Part shown: piece by piece, positions 1 to 5,099 of the stretch | Layout of the letters: the number at the start of each line of letters is the position of its first letter | How positions within the stretch are numbered: position 1 is the first letter of the stretch | The notes under the pieces: generated by a model | What the model was told of the DNA's origin: nothing | The model's input: only the letters and a program-made list of their open reading frames with translations | Databases searched by the model: none | Assembly (NCBI GenBank): GCA_002479815.1 | Contig: DLPA01000014.1 | Span: 1 to 10,542, forward strand | From: a bacterium UBA7470 | Lineage (GTDB): Bacteria; Pseudomonadota; Gammaproteobacteria; Burkholderiales; Burkholderiaceae_C | Length of the DNA: 10,542 nt | Direction: 5' to 3' | Position numbers and translations under genes: made by a program

Positions 1-301
1 CAACCGTAAACATCCACTTATTGAACGCCAGGAATCGCGGCCATCGCTCAGTCGGGTCTTCTTCTTCCGTGGAGTTGCCAGAGCCGGAACCCCCTCGGCT
101 CTGAGCGCCGCCGTTTTTCCTCTCTTCGTCGAACTCACGCGGCCGTTCTGGCTCTTCATCTCGGTTATGTCTGGGATCTGATTGGCCCTGCCCGTCGACA
201 GATAGCCAATACGCTACTTCTCGGCGCTCCTCATATTCCGCAATGCCGATTAGGCCAAGTTGGTAGCTAAGGTCGGATAGCAAGATGATGTAATGATGCA
301 T
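1..301 (-). CDS. Partial cassette 2 protein, unknown function, charged linker and possible membrane segment
   Basis: This is the first gene of the second cassette, reading leftwards and open to the window edge; no stop is met. The ATG at 301 lies 24 bases inside the cassette. A second in-frame ATG at 328 overlaps the attC and would add nine residues encoded mainly by the recombination site, so 301 is preferred, although neither has a clear Shine-Dalgarno. The first 35 or so residues mix hydrophobic and acidic positions (HHYIILLSDLSYQLGLIG). A strongly charged stretch follows (DEEPERPREFDEERK), then a Gly/Ser linker (GGSGSGNS), then an acidic run (TEEEDPTE). The visible end, RWPRFLAFNKWMFTV, turns aromatic and hydrophobic and could open a transmembrane helix. 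The other two minus-strand frames contain stops. I do not recognise the family. Confidence 0.6.
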   Translation of the reverse strand, partial: MHHYIILLSDLSYQLGLIGIAEYEERREVAYWLSVDGQGQSDPRHNRDEEPERPREFDEERKNGGAQSRGGSGSGNSTEEEDPTERWPRFLAFNKWMFTV

Positions 302-319
302 GGGGAAGCCTATTGAGAT

Positions 320-375
320 GCCCAACATTTGAATTAAGCGGCGGCGAAGCCGTCCGCTTGAATGCTGGGTTGGGC
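320..375 (-). other. attC: attC recombination site
   Basis: Read on the minus strand, the site opens with the R'' core GCCCAAC (375 to 369) and ends with the R' core GTTGGGC (326 to 320), which are exact reverse complements and match the RYYYAAC/GTTRRRY consensus. Between them lies an imperfect palindrome: AAGCGG-A-CGGC pairs with GCCG-CCGCTT around a TTC loop, leaving one unpaired A, like the extrahelical bases that IntI uses to recognise the folded bottom strand. At 56 bp it is at the short end of the attC range. The stop codon of the upstream cassette gene lies 7 bases before R'', the usual position. Recombination would cut between 326 and 325. Confidence 0.92.
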
Positions 376-382
376 TTGATCT

Positions 383-670
383 TTACCTTCGCTTTCCAGA
401 AAAGGCTGAACCTCCAACAACCCGGAACAATAGGTCACTTTTTCCTTTGCGTTTAGATCGAATTTGGGGTTGAGGGCCTTCCGCCCCCAATTTTGCAACA
501 TCTAAGCAACAGGCGCATAAAGAGATGAAGCCCCAATTTGTTTCTGCAAATACTAGAAAATCAACCATATTGCATGCTGTGCAACAGCCTTGATGTGTGG
601 ACGTTGATATCTCACCACGCAAACGCAATGGGGCTGGCTTTGCCCTAGTAATTTTCTTACGCTTTGGCAT
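383..670 (-). CDS. Small Cys-rich hypothetical protein, second gene of cassette 1
   Basis: Predicted 95-residue basic protein, not recognised. The N-terminus is lysine/arginine-rich (MPKRKKITRAKPAPLRLR). The middle contains two CxxC pairs (C30/C33 within GCCTAC and C52/C55 within CACC) about 18 residues apart, a spacing that would suit a small zinc ribbon. The C-terminal third is again basic (RSKRKGKS) and probably flexible. The start chosen is the ATG two bases after the TAA of the preceding gene, which suggests translational coupling; an in-frame ATG at 706 would overlap that gene by about 34 bases and is less likely. The stop lies 7 bases before the attC, exactly where a cassette gene should end, which is the best evidence that it is real. 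DNA or RNA binding is plausible from composition but only a guess. Confidence 0.65.
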   Translation of the reverse strand: MPKRKKITRAKPAPLRLRGEISTSTHQGCCTACNMVDFLVFAETNWGFISLCACCLDVAKLGAEGPQPQIRSKRKGKSDLLFRVVGGSAFSGKRR

Positions 671-672
671 TT

Positions 673-906
673 TTATTTTTGAACTGGGTATACCAACAAC
701 TGCCACTGAACCGCACCATTTAAAACGTTATGTTGCTTATGATTTTGTGGTGGGAGAATATGTCTTCCTGCAATTGCAATTTCGTCTCCACACGACGTAC
801 AACGGTATATACCTGGATGTGGCGCAGCAGTCCCTGGAGAATGCTTGGCATCAAAAGCCACGTCGTTTGAGGAGGTCAGGTGCTGCCCATTCTTATAAGA
901 TGCCAT
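673..906 (-). CDS. Small putative zinc-binding protein ('protein L'-like), first gene of cassette 1
   Basis: Predicted 77-residue protein. After a polar N-terminus (MASYKNGQHLTSSND) and an HSPG segment comes GIYRCTSCGDEIAIAG, then LPPQNHKQH, then a hydrophobic strand-like end (QWQLLVYPV). C36 and C39 form a CxxC; H56 and H59 (or H49) could complete a zinc site. From memory this pattern (YRC..CG.E.....LPPQNH.QH) matches a family of about 80-residue proteobacterial proteins annotated only as 'protein L', with no established function. The ATG at 906 is chosen because it starts where the family does and has GGGG seven bases upstream; longer in-frame starts (TTG at 951) would run through the attI junction. 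The ATG is 12 bases from the cassette boundary, typical for a first cassette gene. Transcription would have to come from a promoter in attI or intI. Confidence 0.75.
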   Translation of the reverse strand: MASYKNGQHLTSSNDVAFDAKHSPGTAAPHPGIYRCTSCGDEIAIAGRHILPPQNHKQHNVLNGAVQWQLLVYPVQK

Positions 907-973
907 GAGAACCCCAACGTGCAATATGCACCTGACAAGGTGCATATCCAAAATAAGTAACGGTGTATAACAA
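893..973 (-). CDS. Possible 26-codon attI leader ORF with TTG start
   Basis: A strong Shine-Dalgarno (AAAGGAGAG, minus strand, 988 to 980) is followed after six bases by TTG at 973. The frame stays open for 26 codons (product about LLYTVTYFGYAPCQVHIARW plus GSHGIL) and stops at 893, inside the first cassette gene, whose ATG at 906 is in another frame. The class 1 integron attI1 site contains a comparable short ORF (ORF-11) known to boost translation of cassettes lacking their own ribosome-binding site; a similar role is inferred here. There is no family match, and the TTG start makes it tentative. Its main support is that this is the best ribosome-binding site in the whole attI region. Confidence 0.35.
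   Translation of the reverse strand: MLYTVTYFGYAPCQVHIARWGSHGIL
924..947. repeat. Perfect 10-bp inverted repeat (hairpin) in attI region
   Basis: ATATGCACCT at 924..933 and AGGTGCATAT at 938..947 are exact reverse complements separated by the four bases GACA. There is no T-run on either side, so it does not look like an intrinsic terminator. It lies six bases outside the inferred cassette core and, in the cassette transcript, would fold about 17 bases before the ATG at 906, leaving the GGGG ribosome-binding site free. It could be an operator, part of the IntI site or an RNA leader element. Confidence 0.85.
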
Positions 974-1030
974 AATTAACTCTCCTTTAATTTCATTAAG
1001 ATGTATGCTGTTGGCGAACATGATACACCG
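961..1030. repeat. Distant 8-bp inverted repeat flanking the intI upstream region
   Basis: CGGTGTAT at 961..968 and ATACACCG at 1023..1030 are exact reverse complements, 54 bases apart. The right copy ends two bases before the intI start codon. The pair could bind a dimeric regulator or IntI, but 8 bases at this distance could also match by chance. Confidence 0.4.
980..988 (-). promoter_or_regulatory. Strong Shine-Dalgarno in attI, reading towards the cassettes
   Basis: AAAGGAGAG on the minus strand, six bases before the TTG at 973. No ATG follows at a suitable distance, so it either serves the 26-codon leader ORF or is a ribosome entry site helping the cassette mRNA. Neither intI nor the first cassette gene has a site of this quality. 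Confidence 0.45.
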
Positions 1031-1032
1031 AA

Positions 1033-2019
1033 ATGAACGACAAAGACACCTCTGTTTCTCAGCCGCCTAAATTGCTCGATCAACTGCGGGATCGGATTCG
1101 TGTCAAGCATTACAGCATTCGCACCGAGCAGCAATATGTGCAGTGGGTGCGGCGGTTTATTTTGTTTCATGGCAAGCGCCATCCCCGCGAGATGGGCGCG
1201 GCAGAGGTGGAGGCGTTTTTGACGCATTTGGCGGTGAAGGGGCAGGTGTCGGCCTCGACGCAGAATCAGGCGCTCTCGGCCTTGCTGTTTGTGTACAAAG
1301 AAGTGTTGGGCGTGGATTTGCCTTGGTTGACCGATGTCACGCGGGCCAAAACCCCGCAACGTTTGCCCGTGGTGTTGACGCAAGGCGAGGTGCGGCTGGT
1401 GTTGGCGCAGATGGAAGGTGTGTATGGTTTGTTGGCGCGGCTGCTGTACGGCACGGGGATGCGGCTCATGGAAGTGATGCGCTTGCGCGTGAAGGACATA
1501 GAGTTCACACGCGGCGAGATCGTGGTGCGCGATGGCAAAGGTGGCAAAGACCGCGTGACCATGTTGCCCCACTCGCTCAAAGCCGAGTTGCAGGCGCATT
1601 TGCTCAAACGCCAAACGCAGTTTTTCCAAGACTTGCAAGCGGGCAAAGGCGGCGTGTATTTGCCCGATGCCTTGGCGCGTAAATACCCCAACGCGCCCAC
1701 AGAATGGGGGTGGCAATATGTGTTTGCCTCGGGCAGCTATTCCACCGATCCGCGCAGTGGCGAGGTGCGGCGGCATCACTTGGATGAAAAGCTCTTGCAA
1801 CGGGCCATGAAAAAAGCCGTCACCGCCGCTGGCATCGTCAAACCCGCTACACCGCACACCCTGCGCCACAGTTTTGCTACCCATTTGCTAGAGAGAGGCC
1901 AAGACATTCGCACCATCCAAGAGCTGTTGGGCCACAAAGACGTGACCACGACCATGATTTACACCCACGTCATGAACAAAGGTGGTTTGGGCGTGGTCAG
2001 CCCTTTGGATGGTTTGTGA
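1033..2019 (+). CDS. intI: Integron integrase (tyrosine recombinase)
   Basis: A 328-residue IntI, close to the roughly 320 to 340 residues usual for the family. It captures and shuffles gene cassettes by recombining attI with folded single-stranded attC sites. The N-terminal SAM-like DNA-binding domain spans about 15..100. The catalytic domain shows R144 (GTGMRLME), the K169/K172 beta-hairpin (DGKGGKDR), H275 and R278 (TPHTLRHS), H301 (LLGHKD) and the nucleophile Y310 (MIYTHV), so all active-site residues are present. The insertion that separates IntI from XerC/XerD is visible at about 195..235, with the hallmark ALARKYPNA followed by WGWQYVFAS. The ATG at 1033 has no convincing Shine-Dalgarno, and I saw no consensus LexA box (CTGT-N8-ACAG) upstream, so the usual SOS control is not supported. 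The gene appears intact and probably functional. Confidence 0.97.
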   Translation: MNDKDTSVSQPPKLLDQLRDRIRVKHYSIRTEQQYVQWVRRFILFHGKRHPREMGAAEVEAFLTHLAVKGQVSASTQNQALSALLFVYKEVLGVDLPWLTDVTRAKTPQRLPVVLTQGEVRLVLAQMEGVYGLLARLLYGTGMRLMEVMRLRVKDIEFTRGEIVVRDGKGGKDRVTMLPHSLKAELQAHLLKRQTQFFQDLQAGKGGVYLPDALARKYPNAPTEWGWQYVFASGSYSTDPRSGEVRRHHLDEKLLQRAMKKAVTAAGIVKPATPHTLRHSFATHLLERGQDIRTIQELLGHKDVTTTMIYTHVMNKGGLGVVSPLDGL

Positions 2020-2089
2020 GGTATCAAAAATAATAGTATGGTCAACGCCTTGCTTTAAGCATTTATTGAATATTGAAAAGAGACATCCC
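2020..2089 (+). promoter_or_regulatory. AT-rich gap, probable promoter region of the MBL-ktrBA operon
   Basis: This 70-base AT-rich spacer separates the intI stop from the next ATG. It ends in AAAAGAGA, a plausible ribosome-binding site nine bases upstream of 2090. I could not identify a convincing -35/-10 pair or a terminator for intI, so read-through from intI is possible. The promoter label rests on position and composition only. Confidence 0.3.
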
Positions 2090-3034
2090 ATGAGCTTGCG
2101 TATTTTCGGCTCGCTTTTTGCGACCACAGTTGTGTTCAGCACCCTTGGCGGACTGGCGAATTTGGTACATGCGGTGCAAGTCAGCTTCAAAGCGGTGGCT
2201 CCGAATGTCTATGCCCATGTGGGCGACATCGAAGGGCGTACTTATGAGAACGAGGCATTGAATGCGAACATCGGCTTGGTCGTCACCCCTCAAGGCGCCG
2301 TATTGATCGACAGCGGGGCGACCTTCAGCAGTGCCCAAGACATTGCGCAGGCGGCTAAAGCCGTGACGGCGCAACCCATCAAATGGGTCATCAACACCGG
2401 AGGCCAAGATCATCGCTGGTTGGGCAATGGCTACTTCAAAGCGCAAGGGGCTGAGATCATTGCCCATGCCGGAGCCGAGGCCGACATGAAGGCGCGTGGC
2501 CTTGAGCAAGTTCAAGCCAATGTGCCCGTGCTGAAAGACAAACAAGCGGGAACCACGCCTGTGTTGCCGACGCGCTGGATGCAAGGGGCAGACAACACGC
2601 TGGATTTGGGGGGCGTGTCGTTCAAGTTGGTGTATCGCAATGGGGGGCATACGCCGGGCGATGCCATCGTGTATCTGCCCACCGTGGGGGTGGCGTTCAC
2701 GGGCGATGTGGTCTATGTCGATCGAATTTTGGGCCTGCATCCGGTGAGCAAAACCAAAACATGGGTGGCGAGTTTTGAAGCCTTGGAAGCTCTCCAGCCC
2801 AAGGTGGTCGTGCCCGGACATGGGCGTGTCACCGATTTGGCCCAAGCCCAGCGCGACACGGGTCAGCTTTTGAAAGCCTTGCGTGCCCACATGGGCAAAG
2901 CCGTCAACGATGGCGTGGACTTGGCGGCGGCTGTCAAAAGTTTCGATGCCCGTCCTTTCGTCCATCTCAAACACGTAGAAGTATGGCTGCCACAATTGGC
3001 AAATCGCACCTATTTAGAGATGGAAATGGAGTGA
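2090..3034 (+). CDS. Secreted MBL-fold hydrolase-like protein with degenerate zinc motif
   Basis: A 314-residue protein of the metallo-beta-lactamase superfamily. The ATG at 2090 is preferred over an upstream in-frame ATG at 1982 inside intI, because it follows AAGAGA and begins a clear signal peptide: MSLR, a hydrophobic core, then cleavage probably after VHA (A28), so it should be periplasmic. Family landmarks are D74 (VLIDSG), H187 (GGHTPGD), D206 (AFTGD) and H244 (VPGHG). The usual HxHxDH motif is altered: the sequence is NTGGQDHRWLGN (G104, G105, Q106, D107, H108), so the two first-site histidines are missing while D107, H108, H187, D206 and H244 remain. It could bind a single metal or be non-catalytic. 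From memory it resembles SoxH or quinoprotein-relay-type MBL proteins; the substrate is unknown. It is followed after 27 bases by ktrB. Confidence 0.88.
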   Translation: MSLRIFGSLFATTVVFSTLGGLANLVHAVQVSFKAVAPNVYAHVGDIEGRTYENEALNANIGLVVTPQGAVLIDSGATFSSAQDIAQAAKAVTAQPIKWVINTGGQDHRWLGNGYFKAQGAEIIAHAGAEADMKARGLEQVQANVPVLKDKQAGTTPVLPTRWMQGADNTLDLGGVSFKLVYRNGGHTPGDAIVYLPTVGVAFTGDVVYVDRILGLHPVSKTKTWVASFEALEALQPKVVVPGHGRVTDLAQAQRDTGQLLKALRAHMGKAVNDGVDLAAAVKSFDARPFVHLKHVEVWLPQLANRTYLEMEME

Positions 3035-3061
3035 TCCTGCCCTCCATCGCGTTGAAAGAAT

Positions 3062-4438
3062 ATGCCTCCTTCTGCTTCCCCTTCCTCTGCGTTCAAGCCT
3101 CCGTCATTCGCGCATCCCAGTACGGTGCTGGTGTTGTCGTTTCTGTTCGTCATCGCTGTGGGCACGGGCTTGATGATGCAGCCGTGGGCGCAAGCGCAGG
3201 GGCAGTCTGCACCGTTTTTGACGGCCTTGTTCACCGTCACCTCGGCGGTGTGCGTCACCGGTTTGGCGGTGGTGGACACGGGGACGTATTGGAGCGGCGC
3301 TGGTCAAGGCGTGTTGATGGCGCTGTTTCAAATTGGTGGCTTTGGCATGATGACCTCCGCCACTTTAATGGCGGTGCTGATGGGTGGGCAGATGCGGCTG
3401 CGCACGCGGATGCTGCTGCAAGCCGAAACGCATTCCTTGTCCTTGGGCGATGTCAAAAGCGTCGCGCGGGTGGTGCTGGCGGTGACGGTGGGCACGGAAG
3501 TGCTGGTGGCGCTGGCCTTGGCGCTGCGCTTGATGTGGGGCTATGACATGGCATGGGGGCAGGCGCTGTGGTTGGGCACGTTTCACTCGGTCTCTGCCTT
3601 CAACAACGCGGGGTTTTCGACATGGAGCGACAACGTGATGCGCTTTGTGGGCGATGCGTGGGTGCTGGGGCCGTTGATGGCGGCCATCGTCATCGGTGGC
3701 ATTGGCTTTCCGGTGCTGCATGAAGCCTTGGTGCGGCGGCGCGAGCGCGGTCGTCCGCATCGCTGGAGCATGCACGCGGTTTTAACGCTGTGGGGATCGG
3801 TGGTTTTGATTTTTGGCGGCGCATTGGCGCTGTACCTGAGCGAGATGAACAATCCCAAAACCCTGCAAGCCTTGGCGTGGCACGAGCAGGCGCTGGCGGT
3901 GCTGTTCACCTCGGTGTCGGCGCGGACGGCAGGCTTTAATGCGCTGGACATAGGCGCGTTGAACATGGAATCGCTGGCGGTGCATTACCTGTGGATGTTC
4001 ATTGGGGGCGGTAGTGCGGGAACGGCGGGCGGCGTGAAGGTGACGACGTTTTGTGTGCTGCTGCTGGTGGTTTGGAATGAAATTCGGGGCCATGCCGATG
4101 TGGAATTTCGCGGGCGGCGCATCGCCAGTGCGGTGCAACGGCAAGCCGTGTCGATTTTGGTCTTGAGTGCGGCGGTCATTGCCTTGGCCTCGCTGTTCAT
4201 CATCCCGCTGGCCCCCGGCATTGCGTTTGAAAAACTATTGTTTGAAGTGGTGTCGGCCTTTGCCACGGTGGGCTTGTCCACGGGCATTACCGCCGATTTG
4301 CCACCAGTGGCGCAAAGCCTCATCATCGTGTTGATGTTTGTCGGGCGCGTGGGGGTGGTCACGCTGGCAATGGCCTTGGCGACGCACCAACTCCAACGCA
4401 ATTACCGTTACCCTGAGGAGAAACCCCTTGTCGGATAA
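3062..4438 (+). CDS. ktrB: Potassium uptake channel subunit, KtrB/TrkH family
   Basis: A 458-residue inner-membrane K+ translocating subunit of the TrkH/KtrB/HKT superfamily. It has four M1-P-M2 repeats whose selectivity-filter segments are all visible: TSAVCVTGL (60..68, G67), HSVSAFNNAGFS (175..186, G184), TSVSARTAGFN (283..293, G291) and VSAFATVGLST (397..407, G404). The glycine-rich gating loop GGGSAGTAGG lies at 315..324, and the conserved arginine of the last helix (FVGRVG, R429) is present. The length is nearer KtrB (about 450) than TrkH (about 480), which favours KtrB, usually a Na+-coupled system gated by a KtrA ring. The regulatory subunit follows directly and overlaps its end, so the two are surely cotranscribed. 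The Shine-Dalgarno is weak (GAAAGA). Confidence 0.93.
   Translation: MPPSASPSSAFKPPSFAHPSTVLVLSFLFVIAVGTGLMMQPWAQAQGQSAPFLTALFTVTSAVCVTGLAVVDTGTYWSGAGQGVLMALFQIGGFGMMTSATLMAVLMGGQMRLRTRMLLQAETHSLSLGDVKSVARVVLAVTVGTEVLVALALALRLMWGYDMAWGQALWLGTFHSVSAFNNAGFSTWSDNVMRFVGDAWVLGPLMAAIVIGGIGFPVLHEALVRRRERGRPHRWSMHAVLTLWGSVVLIFGGALALYLSEMNNPKTLQALAWHEQALAVLFTSVSARTAGFNALDIGALNMESLAVHYLWMFIGGGSAGTAGGVKVTTFCVLLLVVWNEIRGHADVEFRGRRIASAVQRQAVSILVLSAAVIALASLFIIPLAPGIAFEKLLFEVVSAFATVGLSTGITADLPPVAQSLIIVLMFVGRVGVVTLAMALATHQLQRNYRYPEEKPLVG
4415..4420 (+). promoter_or_regulatory. Shine-Dalgarno that decides the ktrA start
   Basis: GAGGAG lies inside the last codons of ktrB, seven bases before a TTG at 4428. 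The alternative ATG at 4446 has no such site upstream. This points to a TTG start overlapping the ktrB stop. Confidence 0.7.
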
Positions 4439-5099
4439 ATCTGCCATGCCTTCGGGCAGCGTTGTTGTGATTGGCTTAGGCCGCTTTGGGTCGGGTGTGG
4501 CTCGTACCTTGGTCAGCATGGGCCATGATGTCTTGGCGATCGAGCACAACGCCCACACCGTACAAGATTTGGCGAATGAACTGCCCCATGTCGTGCAGGC
4601 CGACTCTACCGATGTCGATACCCTGCGGCAACTTGCCGTGACTGATTTTGGGCACGCAGTGGTCGCCATCGGCAACGATTTGGAGGCCAGCGTACTGACC
4701 GTGCTGAACCTGAGTCAGATGGGCATGAAGGACATCTGGGTCAAGGCCAACAGTCCTCAGCACGGGCGCATTGTCGAGCGGCTGGGGGCGCATCATGTGG
4801 TGTATCCCGAAGCCGATATGGGCGAGCGTGTCGCGCATTTGGTGATGGGCAAGATGATGGACTTCATCGAGTTCGACGATGGATTTGCCATTGCCAAGAC
4901 CCGTGCCCCGATGGAAACGCACAGCAAAGCCCTATCCGAGTCGAATGTGAGGCAAAAGCACGGCATCACCATCGTGGGCATCAAGCGGCGCAACCAAGAT
5001 TTCATCTACGCCCAACCCGAGACCGTCATCAAGCCTGGCGACCACCTCATCGTGGCTGGCCCGACGCTCAAAATCGAAAAATTTGCGGCGATGTTTTAG
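4428..5099 (+). CDS. ktrA: Potassium uptake regulatory subunit, KtrA/TrkA family (RCK domains)
   Basis: A cytoplasmic nucleotide-binding gating subunit for the preceding KtrB channel, 223 residues from the TTG at 4428. The TTG is chosen because GAGGAG sits seven bases upstream; the ATG at 4446 gives 217 residues and lacks a ribosome-binding site. The RCK_N Rossmann fold occupies about 11..135: VVVIGLGRFGSGVA (GLGRFG at 16..21), the acidic end of strand two (AIE, E39) and the ADSTD turn (59..62). A short linker leads to RCK_C at about 145..223, ending VIKPGDHLIVAGP. A single RCK_N/RCK_C pair matches KtrA, not the duplicated Trk-type TrkA of about 458 residues. It overlaps ktrB by 11 bases and its stop overlaps the stop of the convergent SDR gene. 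ATP/ADP or NAD control of K+ uptake is inferred from the family. Confidence 0.92.
   Translation: MSDKSAMPSGSVVVIGLGRFGSGVARTLVSMGHDVLAIEHNAHTVQDLANELPHVVQADSTDVDTLRQLAVTDFGHAVVAIGNDLEASVLTVLNLSQMGMKDIWVKANSPQHGRIVERLGAHHVVYPEADMGERVAHLVMGKMMDFIEFDDGFAIAKTRAPMETHSKALSESNVRQKHGITIVGIKRRNQDFIYAQPETVIKPGDHLIVAGPTLKIEKFAAMF

Larger units (their letters stand above)
326..917 (-). mobile_element. Integron gene cassette 1 (complete, apparently two genes)
   Basis: The left boundary is the cut point in the attC core (G at 326). The right boundary is inferred from the minus-strand heptamer GTTGGGG at 918 to 912, the only good GTTRRRY-like core near the first cassette start codon. In the excised circle this end would join the R'' core GCCCAAC at 375 to 369, and six of its seven bases are complementary, which supports the assignment. 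The cassette would be about 592 bp and holds two small ORFs, at 673..906 and 383..670. I found no second attC between them, so one cassette appears to carry both. It has no obvious promoter of its own. Confidence 0.75.
912..1032 (-). other. attI: attI-like region between intI and first cassette
   Basis: This is the only space in which attI can lie: between the intI start codon (1033) and the first cassette core, GTTGGGG read on the minus strand (918 to 912). Its seventh base departs from the GTTRRRY consensus. The segment is AT-rich and holds a perfect hairpin (924..947), an 8-bp inverted repeat at its outer part (961..968 and 1023..1030), and an imperfect dyad (CTTTAAT-TTC-ATTAAG at 985..1000). 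It should also contain the cassette promoter Pc, or Pc may lie within intI; I could not pick convincing -35/-10 boxes. The exact limits of attI and the IntI binding repeats cannot be set by eye. Confidence 0.6.
1..2019. mobile_element. Integron: intI, attI region, one complete cassette and one partial cassette
   Basis: The parts fall in canonical integron order. The integrase gene reads right from 1033, an attI-like region lies just upstream of it, and the cassette ORFs to the left all read leftwards, away from intI. A 56-bp attC with complementary core sites (GCCCAAC and GTTGGGC read on the minus strand) closes the first cassette. The cassette DNA is clearly richer in A and T than the genes right of 2090, fitting foreign origin. 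The window edge cuts the array, so its length is unknown. No transposase, resistance gene or qacE/sul1-type 3' segment is visible, and housekeeping-type genes follow intI, so a sedentary chromosomal integron is more likely than a mobile class 1 element. That last point is inference. Confidence 0.88.

Noticed and set aside
671..760. Possible second attC between the two cassette 1 genes
   Set aside because: The best heptamer candidates break the RYYYAAC/GTTRRRY consensus, do not pair with each other, and fall within the conserved C-terminal coding part of the first gene.
597..908. Plus-strand open frame of 103 codons across cassette 1
   Set aside because: It is antisense to the two minus-strand cassette genes, whose position relative to the attC and Cys/His motifs are far better supported.
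924..947. Hairpin as an intrinsic terminator
   Set aside because: No run of T follows the stem on either strand and the stem is not GC-rich.
1005..1032. LexA box upstream of intI
   Set aside because: CTGT is followed by ACAT at six, not eight, bases and the match to CTGT-N8-ACAG fails.
976..1884. Long open frame (302 codons) antisense to intI
   Set aside because: It is the shadow of a GC-rich real gene; its product is a His/Arg/Gln-rich string with no family features, while the plus-strand IntI has every catalytic motif.
2063..2995. Long open frame antisense to the MBL gene
   Set aside because: The plus strand gives a signal peptide and conserved MBL residues; the antisense product has no recognisable pattern.
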